Origin: Glandiceps talaboti
Taxonomy: Eukaryota; Hemichordata; Enteropneusta; Spengelidae
Assembly (NCBI RefSeq): GCF_964340395.1
Contig: NC_135562.1
Span: 1,929,001-1,993,000 of the forward strand
Length of the DNA: 64,000 nucleotides
Direction of reading: 5' to 3'
The notes beneath the pieces are model-generated. The model did no database searches, was not told where the DNA came from, and was given only the letters and a program-made list of their open reading frames with translations. Made by a program: the position numbers and the translations under genes. Shown in pieces: positions 42,258 through 53,000 of the stretch (its first letter is position 1; each line of letters starts with the position of its first letter).

Positions 42258-42392
42258 AAGCATCATCATCATCATCATCAGCAACAAAAACAACAACAAC
42301 AACAACAACAACAACAAAGCAACAACAACAACAGCAACAACAACAACAACAACAATAACAACAACAACACAGTGACGTTGAAAAGTCAATGA
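38309..42392 (+). CDS. Predicted gene, possible PH-like domain, His/Gln/Asn-rich tail, 5 exons, 338 aa
   Basis: Joined exons 38309-38560, 40098-40208, 40668-40811, 41348-41541, 42077-42392; 1017 nt, phases 0, 0, 0, 2. I do not recognise the family. Residues about 85-205 alternate strand-like and charged segments (GKVYYKTKTFFIWRKRDLVL at 92-111; KKTFTFSLKA at 152-161; KYKFKV at 171-176) and close with an amphipathic helix (LEEYEKLIVPIRLMAAYA), the outline of a PH fold, though the usual helix Trp is Leu. An acidic linker follows, then a tail of His, Gln and Asn runs (256-331). Either Met1 (weak context; in-frame TAG nine bases upstream) or Met51 at 38459 (strong context, agcATGG) could start it. 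No transmembrane segment or signal peptide seen. The exon chain is probable, the function unknown. Confidence 0.55.
38561..40097 (+). other. Second gene, intron 1
   Basis: 1.5 kb. It contains a run of 12 C at 39239-39250 and an imperfect tandem duplication (39385-39480 and 39570-39650, sharing acacttgt.tagcc.ta.tgg). Acceptor tataacag. Confidence 0.55.
40098..40208 (+). CDS. Second gene, exon 2
   Basis: 37 codons, phase 0/0, from IGSALF to ISMND; contains KTKTFFIWRKRDLVL, the most PH-like stretch. Acceptor ataacag, strong donor gatgtaagt. Confidence 0.6.
40209..40667 (+). other. Second gene, intron 2
   Basis: 459 bp; a frame open from 40293 runs through it into exon 3, but the flanking splice signals (gtaagt, ttcttcag) are good and the intron translation is uncharged and unlike the exons. 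Confidence 0.5.
40668..40811 (+). CDS. Second gene, exon 3
   Basis: 48 codons, phase 0/0, DTKEKYKC to SKLLQ. Acceptor gttcttcag, donor caggtaaat. Confidence 0.6.
40812..41347 (+). other. Second gene, intron 3
   Basis: 536 bp, nothing recognisable; acceptor ttaatttgcag. Confidence 0.5.
41348..41541 (+). CDS. Second gene, exon 4
   Basis: 64 codons plus two bases (phase 2), NKYKFKV to SIDI. Helical segments rich in Glu, Lys and Arg, then an acidic YSYPDEDLQ linker. Donor aaggtacat. Without splicing, the frame runs 34 codons on to a stop at 41642, giving an alternative C-terminus. Confidence 0.55.
41542..42076 (+). other. Second gene, intron 4
   Basis: 535 bp. It begins with a direct repeat of ccgtaaaagaggctgt (41586 and 41639). 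The predicted acceptor gggattagacag has a poor pyrimidine tract, so this is the least certain junction of the gene. Confidence 0.4.
42077..42392 (+). CDS. Second gene, exon 5: His-, Gln- and Asn-rich C-terminus
   Basis: Completes Ser234 and encodes residues 235-338 with TGA at 42390-42392. It starts LGNYDLEYGNDDGFYID, which looks like normal coding, then runs into (CAT/CAC)n and (CAA/AAC)n DNA read as His13, Asp, His5, Asn, His19, Lys, His6, Gln3, Lys, Gln9, Ser, Asn4, Ser, Asn11, ending TVTLKSQ. His is encoded by a CAT/CAC mix and the frame is unbroken. It could instead be a 3' UTR or intronic microsatellite if exon 4 reads through. Confidence 0.42.
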
Positions 42393-42548
42393 CTTATTTC
42401 ACTGCTAGGCAGTTACATAGTATCAACCATACTGTCACTTGGCCGATATAAACTGCTTTGTTTTGTAAATATCTATTTTATAGTACAGACACACGTATAT
42501 ATTTTGCGAATTTTAATAATTCAGCTGATGTAAAGTTACTCCCATAGT

Positions 42549-42554
42549 AATAAA
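42549..42554 (+). terminator. Candidate poly(A) signal, second gene
   Basis: AATAAA about 157 bases after the predicted stop codon, a usual distance for a short 3' UTR. Confidence 0.35.
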
Positions 42555-42892
42555 GACGAGACAGTAACACAAAACCAGTCCATTAATTTTACAGTATAAT
42601 TCTTGTACTGAGTATTCTATCCCTCAAGGAGTCATTTGTCTTGCTTGCAACAACCTCACATAAAAACATACATATAGTCTTACACATTAAAATACCAAGA
42701 ACAACATTAAACACGAAGTACGAGGTACGAAGACGTTAAAAACTGAGTAAGATAGTACATAAAAAACAGACCTATCCTTCCCTTACCTCTTACATTCTCT
42801 GGCTAAGTATTTTGATGGCAGAGAGTACAGCCGAGCACGACGTGTTGTCAAGGATAAAATTCTATACCTATATGGCTCAACAAAAATCTTAC

Positions 42893-43290
42893 TAATATTG
42901 CTATGTTATCGTCTGTCTCAACAAAAATCTTACTTAACCTGCTTCATTTTTATCGTCTGGCTCGACTAAAATAGCTACATTTTATCGTCTGGCTCGACTA
43001 AAATAGCTACATTTTATCGTCTGGCTCGACTAAAATAGCTACATTTTATCGTCTGGCTCGACTAAAATAGCTACTTTTTATCGTATAGCTCGACAAATAT
43101 CTTACTAACATTCAATTTGCTACATGTTATCATTTGGCTCAACAAAAATAGCTACATTTTATCGTCTGGCTCGTCAAAAATCTTACTAACATTCAATTTG
43201 CTACATTTTATCGTCTGGCACAACAAATATCTCTATTAATGTTGTTAATATTTTTGTTGAGCCAGACGATAAAGTGTAGCAGTATTGGCA
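42893..43290 (+). repeat. 34-bp minisatellite, about 10 units
   Basis: Unit ttttatcgtctggctcgact followed by aaaatagctacat; the central four copies are nearly identical, the outer ones diverged (caacaaaaatcttactaa). The last unit (43245-43285) is inverted. Confidence 0.9.
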
Positions 43291-43592
43291 AGTTTTTTTG
43301 TCTATACAGATTTCACAAATTTTAGATGCGACAGTTATAAAACAAAATGTAGTGAATGACTAATTCTTTAGCGATAACACCCTATTGAAAATAAATGATT
43401 GGATGAATAAATACATGTATAAATAAAAAGACGGCAAATAATTAAATAGGTTTGTGAATAAATAAATAAATATGTGAATGAGTGAATATTTAATGAATCT
43501 GTATGAATGAATCAATAATTCAATACGTAGAGATAAACTCAATATGAAAGGTTGTAAAGGGTGAGGAACTGATGAAATATACAGGCTGATTT

Positions 43593-43745
43593 TCATCTGT
43601 ACAGACAATAATCGTTTCGTGGGTCATCGGCGGAGACTCGCACATCAAAAGAAAATCGAAATCCCAGCATGTCAGACAGTGTTAAAAACTCGTCTTTGTC
43701 TCGACGTTGAAATTTAATTTTTTGTCCTTTGATTTTCAATGACAT
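43593..43745 (-). CDS. Short minus-strand frame, 50 codons, possible exon
   Basis: ATG at 43745 with A at -3. The product is charged and protein-like (KGQKIKFQRRDKDEF, then LTLSDMLGFRF and DVRVSADDPRND). A possible donor (ctgtacag) near the end would make it a first exon; otherwise it ends at TGA. I recognise no family, and no partner exon was found. Confidence 0.2.
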   Translation of the reverse strand: MSLKIKGQKIKFQRRDKDEFLTLSDMLGFRFSFDVRVSADDPRNDYCLYR

Positions 43746-44662
43746 CGTCGACAGAGGGCGATGTAGCAAACAGTTCTGCAGTACAAGATAGAGCCTTGTA
43801 TAATTAGTTACCCTGAACAAAATATAGATAACTATCCTGATGAAGAGAAACAAGGCCGAGTTGCATAGGTTTTGAAATATGTAACTCTGTCGAGCACCGT
43901 TAAGGTGAGGAATAAGTTAACAGCAGTATGATTGACACTTGTTGGTTAGTTATGAATGACAGATTGTCATAACTGTAATTGTGGACACACTTGCTCAGTG
44001 TGACCACAATGAACACATGGTTGAAGACGTGGAAGCAAATCGTCTTACCAAAGACGTACATATTGAAGAAAATATGTGTCTTCAAGAATATAATATCTTG
44101 TCGACTAAATCATTATTTGTCTGACGTTCCATTGGGTATATATGGTATTTAGTTATTGATGAAGAAAGAAAATTACAGTGACAGACTATCTTGATGTATT
44201 AATAGCTCTCTGAAACATCGTTTGCATGTAACAAATTATTGATCAGTACTACGTAGACAACGTTCTCTACTACGGGAGGAGGAGTGGGTTAAGTTGGGGA
44301 TTGGCTTTGTGTACGTTGAATGTAGGCATACTCCACTGGTATTGTATAAGGGCTTTGTATACGTTGAATGTAGGAATAATCCACTGGTATTGTTATCAAC
44401 ATTTAAATAACATACAGTCATTTGTGTCTCGAACATTAATGATATGCCTAATTTTACGCTGCTTCCCTTTGATTTCCGAAATCCTTATTCTGGTTTTAGA
44501 TAGGAGTCGCCCTCTACGTCATTGCGGAGGAGAAATCGTTGGCGTTTGTCATAAACCGACTTGTTGTTCTTAAAAGCCTTGCATCTAAAATCTGAAGGTT
44601 TTCCCTTCGGGTTCAAGTGAAAAATGGAGCAAAAATGACCTTTTGGTAATTTCTCATTGCAG

Positions 44663-44870
44663 ACGACATTACTCGTGGCGAAGTCAAACCTGCAATTTAC
44701 TTAATGGAAATCGGAATAGATGTAAACTGCAATGAGTTCCAGGGGATGCATCTATACTATATCTACCCTACTTAGCTCATGTAAATGATAAAGCCATCTC
44801 AGACTATCTACTGTGCACTACAAACAGCTTTGCCGCCAAAATGATGAACAGTTGTTTTCGTCAATTCTGA
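44663..44870 (+). pseudogene. Frameshifted ankyrin-repeat-like exon relic
   Basis: After a good acceptor (ttctcattgcag), the frame DITRGEVKPAIYLMEIGIDV NCNEFQGMHL looks like one ankyrin repeat and resembles TRPC exon 1 (EKGEKKGLLMALEYA..FNVNC). It meets TAG at 44773. Shifting frame at about 44770 gives LAHVNDKAISDYLLCTTNSF AAKMM up to TGA at 44868, which would continue an ankyrin helix pair. The break suggests a decayed gene fragment, possibly from a TRPC-like or other ankyrin protein. Confidence 0.35.
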
Positions 44871-46589
44871 AAAGTTGAGTTGATTTTGGGCTGAAATGAT
44901 CAAGAAGAGCTTATTACTACATTTATGTAAGAAATTAGGTAACTGCGCATGCCCGTCATATTTGCAAAAAAAAGAAAGAAAGAAATATTTTTTTTTTAGA
45001 TTTGTTAAATTACCACTAAAATAAAAGGAAAGGGGTTAATACGTTCATTGAAGAATCAGAGAGTGCAAGAAGGTGGACAGAATTAGTGAATAATTTGGTC
45101 CCAAAGGAAAGTTTGACTTTTACTCTCCCTTCTAATGGAATTTAAAGAAATAGGAGGGGAATTGTTACGTGACTAGATTAGAAACTTAGTACGAGGATCT
45201 AGGGGCAAAGTAACGTCCTGCTGTCAATTAGGAAGTCTCGTGATAATTGAAGCTGGAGTGGCCATGAGCTGTTAACACTTTCAGCAGACACTTTTCATGG
45301 CATGGAAAGAGTATTTAGATCATTTACCTGACGTGAAATGTATACTTGAATGTTCTTTTATAGTTGTCAATAAAGCGACAGAGGGTCATTAAAGTAGCCG
45401 GTTCGGGATGTTTCATAACGAGGCATGGTTTTATCCTTCGTACCTTGTTAGTATCGGGAAAATAAACACTCTCAACTAAGTAGGATATTGTTGAAATGTC
45501 AGCGTGATTGTGCTTTTCTTCTGTCAAAAAGATTGAAATGCTTGCTGTACAAGAGATTACGAGCATGTTCTTAGTTTTGATAATTCTTCGACTCTCAATA
45601 GATAAACCTGGATATAATAAGACGTGTATGGTTTCCGTTTGTATTAAAACATGACGTACAGTAAGATTATGTTAAATGACAGTCGCCAACCATCGGTCAA
45701 TCAAAGCCTGTCATGTTTGAAGTCATTAATCCAATGCCCTTTATAAAATTGACGTCCTTAGTCAACCTTCGTTATAAAACGATGTTACCTAATTCTAAAC
45801 CCGTCTTCTCATCTCGTTTATGCAATCTTTACCTTAACGTTCCTTTGATTGAAACATTTTCATTTTGGAAGCCTCACAAAACGTCATTTTTCGATAGATT
45901 TGCACGGTGAATGATACACCTTCTTGGAAGAAGTTAAATCTTTCTTTATCTAGCTGAATTACACAGTACACTGGATTGGTGTCCGTGTGTAAAAAAAATT
46001 GGTTGAAGTTGCCCAACACTGTATTTGGCAGTAGGCGAACTAACCAACCTATACGTTTAGCCAACTTATAGTGAAGGAGGCACTCGTCCTAATACAGGCT
46101 ATCAATTAAAAGTCAACGACCGAATTCTTGAAAGTTTATCGCCAAACATCATCTAGATCTGGTGATTAAGCACCTTAAAGAAAGACAACACAGTCAGCAA
46201 CAGTCTCAATATACATGTAGATTGTGACATATCTATGTGTGTGGCTAAATCCAGAGAGACGTCTTTGAACAAATTGATGAACCACGGTTCTTTTATTTTA
46301 CATTCTGAATGCCATGTTTTGAATAGCATGATAGTATGTCGACGTCTACCGTCTACCCATCAAAGCTACAGGCGGTATTTCTTACAGCTTTCAAGTTTTC
46401 CACACACTGTGTGGAATGGCACTGTCAGAACAAATTAACAAATTCTTTTCTTTTAATCATGTATCAAAGCCAATTTAAAGTAGATATTGACAGTGTTTAA
46501 AGTTACAACACATGTATAACTTAGTAACAATAAATGTATTGATGTATGGTTTGATCGATCGATCGAATGATTGGTGGGTGGTGGATTGA

Positions 46590-46603
46590 TTGATTATTGA
46601 TTG

Positions 46604-46649
<46 letters not shown>

Positions 46650-46865
46650 ATATTGATTGATTGATGGAGGGAAGGAGGGGCGGGTAGGTGGGGGTGGGTG
46701 GGTGTGTGGGCTGGGTGGGTGAATGGATGGATGGATGCATGAAACGAGCGAGGGATGGACGGACGGACAGACGGACGGGCAGACGGATAGATTGACGAAT
46801 GAATGAATGGAGGGATGGGTAATTCAATAGATGATGGATGGATAGAGAGAGGGAGGGAGGGATCG
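46590..46865 (+). repeat. Compound TTGA/GGTG/GGAC/GATG microsatellite
   Basis: A succession of GATT, GGTG/GGGT, GGAT, GGAC and GAAT tetranucleotide blocks. Confidence 0.95.
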
Positions 46866-47096
46866 GTCGAACAATTGATGGAAGATCATTTGTGATGTTT
46901 CAACTTACCATATAGCAGTGATAGGTATACATGATATAAGTAGACTTGATTTTGACGAGCATTCAACACTAGTCTGGCGATAATAAATCAGGTGTCGACT
47001 GTTTTCACCTGTGTTCATGTTTGATCAACCAAATCTTAGTTTACTGAATCATAGCATAATTAATATATCGTACAATTGAGACAATCACGTAACGTC

Positions 47097-47151
47097 GACT
47101 GTGTTAGAACAAACTGAACGACTTCTGTGTACATTCAGTTTGCGCACAGTC
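47097..47151. repeat. Small imperfect hairpin
   Basis: GACTGTG and CAAACTGAA pair with TTCAGTTTG and CACAGTC across a 15-base loop; 16 paired bases with an internal bulge. Confidence 0.6.
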
Positions 47152-49175
47152 ACGGAATAGTACGAACTAATCAAAGACAGCAGACGTCAGAGCATTCAAA
47201 CCCTGGCAGCAAAGGTAGGGAAGGAATGAGTGCACAAGTCAACCGCAGGCAACTTTTAATTTGATCCACAGTGCATTTTAAACTAATTAGGTTGTTTTTT
47301 TCTGGTGCTTTGAAGCTTTCATCTTAATCAAAAACCTGGAATAATAGAATCTCGGGACACTTTTTTCTTTAACCTTTATTCTCGAGTTATAAAGACATTC
47401 ACACTTTGCAATGTGGATCCCCTCTTTTAAGATGACCCTTTCAGATTATATAGAGCCAAATCAGCTAAAAACCACGATAATTGAGATGGCTCAGGTGTCA
47501 CTGCGTCGTCAATCTATGTAGGTTATACATTATTGGACTCAGCCTATGCAGTCATGCATTAGCGTACTACGTTAATTCCTCTCTGTATCTGCTATTGTCC
47601 CTGTTTCATGCCTGATAGATCGCTAAGGCCACCATGTTTCAAACTGGAGTTCGAAACGACTAGACTGTAATATTACCATATTTCCACCCTATAAAATGTT
47701 TGAATGGATTCTTTCATTTTGATGTTGCAATGAACTGCAATCTTGCTAGCTTGAAGTGTAGAATGTGCAGATTGATATTGTTTTTCGCGTGAGAGTTTCA
47801 AACAGAGCCAATGCCGTATGCACAATATTGAGACCGAGAATTGTGTCAGATCAAGTATCCAGATAATGATGGTGATCTGCTGCCAGGTTAACTGACGCTG
47901 TCTGCCCCGTAAAACCTTGTATCAGCTTTTCAGCTAAAGTACGGTGTCAAAGCTACTCGATTAACAGTAACGTTGTTTTTGACATACAGACTATAATTCA
48001 CCGTTAGATATATAAACGTTGGCGCTATAAAAGCTGTCAAATGCTCACTTCTTGATCATGTTGAGCATGTAAAATTTATCCACATCCTAAAGATTTTATT
48101 AAAAAAATACCAGTGACCTTTTACCATTACATCAGATTTATCAGGTCATATGGTTGTTAAAGAGTAACTACCAAGAACTGTACATTGTTCCTCTACTTTT
48201 TTTTCAATTGAAAAAAGATTTGCATAATTGAACTATATTCGACCAGAATGTTAACGGATAGACAATAGAGATCGATCATGAAAAGAACAGCTGGCTAAAT
48301 TACATCCTTTTATTTTTAACGTATTCCCGTAACAAATGAATAGAGATTAATGTTAAAAATTAGCAATGTATTTTGTAGAACTGGACACATTATGTCTCAC
48401 AAAATGATGTCATGGCGAGTGAAGTGTGAACTTGGTTATTGTCGTTTGATTTGATTGAACCAGATGGTTTACTTTTTGCAAATAGAAATTAGCATATTAT
48501 ACTACCAGATGACAGGGGTGATGTGGCATTCATGCTAAAAGGTACCACATTGCTACACTAATCCAGTTCAATGTGGCGACTAATTTGTTTTAGTACAAGG
48601 AAGGATACATTGGTTAGTATAAAAGTGGGCCCTCCATAATCTGGTCTGTTATGAACCTGCTACTTGGCTGTACTATATTGTGGGAGTCCAGTATGAAGAA
48701 TATCCAGAAACCATGAACTCTGTCCTTGCTTGTAAGCAGAATATCTAATTTGGACTGTGAATGTACTGTGGGGAACAAGACTTGACGTCATTGTGAGTAG
48801 TTGTGAAATTCATTTACACTTTGTGTGTTGTGTGTTCGACCTGTAACACTTTTTGTGTGTATGTTCTTTCTGATTTCCCCAACACACCTTGTGACCACAC
48901 GCAAGATATTTATTTTTGAGTTCATGAAACTGCTACAAAGGGGTCTTAGATAATCACGAAGCCACACTAAGATACCTTGAATATCGCTGTATGTGCTTAG
49001 TTGGTTTGTACAATGATATATATACAGCACCAACATATATTGGTCGCTATAGTACGTACAGTGCCACATTTCCATGTTTTAATCATATTTATTACTTTCG
49101 AATATATTTATTCTTACCTCTGCCGAGGGGTGTTGCTCAGAAGTGATATGCTTTCCTCTGTGTGTGTGTGTATGT

Positions 49176-49178
49176 GGG

Positions 49179-49251
<73 letters not shown>

Positions 49252-49262
49252 GACTGTCTGAC

Positions 49263-49295
<33 letters not shown>

Positions 49296-49364
49296 GTCTG
49301 TCTCTCTGTCTGTCTGCCAGCTTGTCTGCCGGCCTGCATGTCTGCTTGCTTGCTAACTATCTTA

Positions 49365-49422
<58 letters not shown>

Positions 49423-49425
49423 GCG
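49176..49425 (+). repeat. (TCTG)n microsatellite
   Basis: Two long TCTG blocks with a less regular middle. Confidence 0.97.
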
Positions 49426-49569
49426 TCTGTTATGTAGATAAATCTTGGTTAATTATTGATTTATTTCTGTTTTTATCTGAAAAAAACCATGGATGAAAGT
49501 ATATAAAACATCATGAAAATATAGCCAGTGGGCCAAGAACCAATATATCCCATTCAGTATTTGAATTGG

Positions 49570-50068
49570 AGAACACAGGCTTGAAATTGCAATTGGTCAT
49601 ATTTGTTGTTTTTGTTTATTGTTTACATTCATTCTTTCATTACATAAATTCATTTTTTGTTTGTTACTTTTTTGCTCTTTAAAAATATCATTTCCCTACA
49701 AGGTGCCATGTAATAAAGTGATGATTTGAAAATCTGGTGTGTTTTTGACTAAATCAGTTTTAACTTTTTCTTTTGTCGGTTTTAATTACCGCCCTTACTG
49801 ACTACCATATTAATTATTCATGAGTTAGTTCTACTGAGCGCCCTCAACCGGTGACCTTTCCTAGTCCCCACTCACCATGAAATAGACTCTTTACATTATT
49901 ACATGGCACCTTGTCGGGAAAAGATATTTTTAAAGAGCAAAAAGAGTAAACAAACAAAAAAATATTTTTTTAAAGAAAGAAAGAAAGAACATAACAATAA
50001 ACAAAATAAACAAAAACAACTATTTGTAAACAAATATGGCGAATTTCAAGCCCCTGTGCTTTCAGTTA
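49570..50068. mobile_element. MITE-like element with about 150-bp terminal inverted repeats
   Basis: 49570-49730 and 49885-50068 are inverted copies: acaggcttgaaattg versus aatttcaagcccctgt at the ends, ttgtttttgtttatt versus aataaacaaaaacaa, and, best conserved, aaggtgccatgtaataaa versus attacatggcaccttgt. About 150 bp of unique centre; no transposase frame. Target-site duplications are not evident by eye. Confidence 0.8.
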
Positions 50069-53000
50069 GGATTTATAACCATGACTGTACTAGTAACATC
50101 CATCAAGCTTCAGCTCTCTATTAAAGGTAGGTTACACAACGAATTGGTGGAAGTATGCAATCTTCCATATACCCTCTAGTTATACAATGTCATTAAATGT
50201 ACAATACTGCTCCTCAAATTAAGCTTAACTATGTTTAAAGAGTCGAATTTTACTAGATAACGATATAATGGATCGTTATCATGGCGCATTGCATTTTCAA
50301 AGCAGAAAAGGACGTTCAATGCGTGCTATTGCGATCAGTCACAGACCGATATTAAATGGCAAAGTGGTATACCGATTTGATTCGTCATATTCGAAATCAA
50401 AGTTTGCCGATATTTTCAATTGTTTTGTCGGAGATCACGTTCACTCATCAAAGATTCACCACACTTGTCAAATATCAGCAACAAATGATTAATCCGTAAA
50501 TCACTTTAAAATTAGGTATATCACGTGGCCACTTTGTGACGCATTCGAACTGTCTAAGATAAAACTGGTGAATATGTCCTAGTACTAGTAGTCTTGGTAA
50601 TAATCTCATCAGTATACAACAAGGTAAATGTTTCGGATATATGGTAGATTTAAGCCTTCATCAAAGTTAATCCAACAAACAAGCGTGCAATTTTGTTAAA
50701 TGGAAGCACATAATTGCCCCAAGAAATAAGAACCATGGCGCCAAGACAAGTATCTGATGATCGATTCAAATCAAACTAATACAGAATTATTAATATAGAA
50801 AAAGTGAAACCGCCTTTGACGCCGCGTGGATTTGGCAACTCCTACGTACATGCACAATGTATACTGTCATACTCGTTACACATATCAATAGTACTGGGAT
50901 TGATATTTCACTTTTAGACAAGTATGTGCTATGAGTACCACCATAAACTGTTTTGATGTGCCGTGTACATCATACATATTACATTTTAATTTTGTGACAC
51001 TAATTCTTAATCCACCATACAATATAGCAAATCACTCCTTGATACATCAAGCTTTCATTAAATATATATATATATTTCTCACTCATCCGATTTTCGATTT
51101 TCCATTTTGCAAGTATGAATGAAATAATCATATAAAATTAATATGTGAGAGATAACTGTGAAATATAAAAGTCACCGCTTTAAGGCAAATGTAGTAAATA
51201 TTTATATATGATATATCAAGTTGTTACGTTCTATTGTAAACATTTTGATTTGTTGGCGCTATCGTGAGAGATTTACAAATTTGGGGAGATCGAACTGGTA
51301 CAGGTAGTTGTTCTAAACACAACAATCCCGGTACCGGTTAGTGGGCCACCAGACATTTATATTGAGAAATGTTGTAGATTCACCTCCCTTATCTGATATT
51401 GTTTTGTTGTCATAGAAATGTAAAGCCGAAAAAGATAAGATAGTCGTGCATATTGAACGTATTTATGCATGGTTCAAAACACAATGGCGTTCCAAGCCTA
51501 TGAGGTCATGTGGCTTTCGCCTCAATCACAATATTATGTGTAATGTATAACTATTAACAACAAAATAGACTTGGTTGTTACCATAGCAACGTGATTGGAT
51601 ATATTGTTTAGGGATAGACATGCGCATTTTATCATGAAATCTCTGATATACATCATCAAGCGGTCGGATAGTTTGTCGCATTCATGATATTCAAAATAAC
51701 CTCTCAATGGTGACTTATCAGCTGGAAACAACAGTTAACATAGAATTACTCTTGGGCCAGTATTCTCCAAAAATGAATGAGTAGTAATAGTAATCAGACA
51801 TAAACAAACATTTCTTAAATAGTCTATCAACGCTCTCTCAAAGTCAAAACACTATTCTGATATCTAAAGGGCGTTTGTTTAAAATGTCCATACACAAGAT
51901 TTGAATTCGAAGTATTCGTATGTACACATAGAAGAGGTAATAGTATACATAACTTAAATGTACGTTTTCGAATACGAATGACTATAATCCCATAGAAAGG
52001 GGAGGCGCTATAATCCCACAGAAAGGGAGGGCAGACGACATTTACAGTTCAAAGAAAATAGTTTTACATGTTGCATGCCATTCATCATATTAACCTGAAT
52101 ACTACACAACTACGAAAACGAGATAACGAGTTGGAATTTTGGACAAGGATGCTATATTTGATTATAAAGGATGCCAGTGTACACGTTAGCGATATTGTTC
52201 ATAACATATAATTGAACACGTTCTGAAATCAATAAACTACTAAGCAATTGATTTTCAACCACATTCTCCCGAGAAGGTTAATCAGCAAAAGAATTGAGGC
52301 AGAGCCAATGCAATCTAAAATGACTTCTTCTCCCTTTGAATAATTTCCAACTGTAGGTTCCAGCTGTATGACAAATTATGCATATAATATTTGGAAATTA
52401 CCATTGAAAATTGCACGAACGAGATAAAATGAGTTATTGATAGTAACGTACTCTGTTCGGAATGATCAGACTAGCCATCCCAAGGCTGTACAAGTATAAG
52501 GCAATTAAGTATACATTTAATCGTTGCCATCGGGTACAGAATTTTCATCTATGTAATACAACGCTACAAGAGGAGAAATTGATAAAAAATACATATACAT
52601 ATAGGGCTTATATGTTTGGCCAGGAATGATTCACATAAATAATTGATGATTAACTCGTAGCAGCGTAGACAACAATACCTTTTCTATTAACTTGTCAAAT
52701 ATTGCAACTGTAGATTTGAATGTCGATCGGTTATTCACCAGTAAGAGAATCACTTATGAACTAATCTATTGAAAACGCTGTAAATTATTCATTGCATATT
52801 AATTGCGTTTCATCGTTACGACTTATTTCATGTTTCCTTCTCGAATAATCTGCAATAGCACGGTAGCGTATCAAATGTGATAATCTCCGGGTAATTATGA
52901 CTTGGCTTCGAATCTTTTGTACACGAATGTTCGAAAGCGAAGGTACAATTATACCTTTAGTCAGACATGTTTTAGAAATTGAGGACTTTATTTGAAAAAT

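Noticed and set aside
50268-50492. 74-codon + strand frame with fairly balanced composition
   Set aside because: No motif, no splice partner, no promoter evidence; length is within chance.
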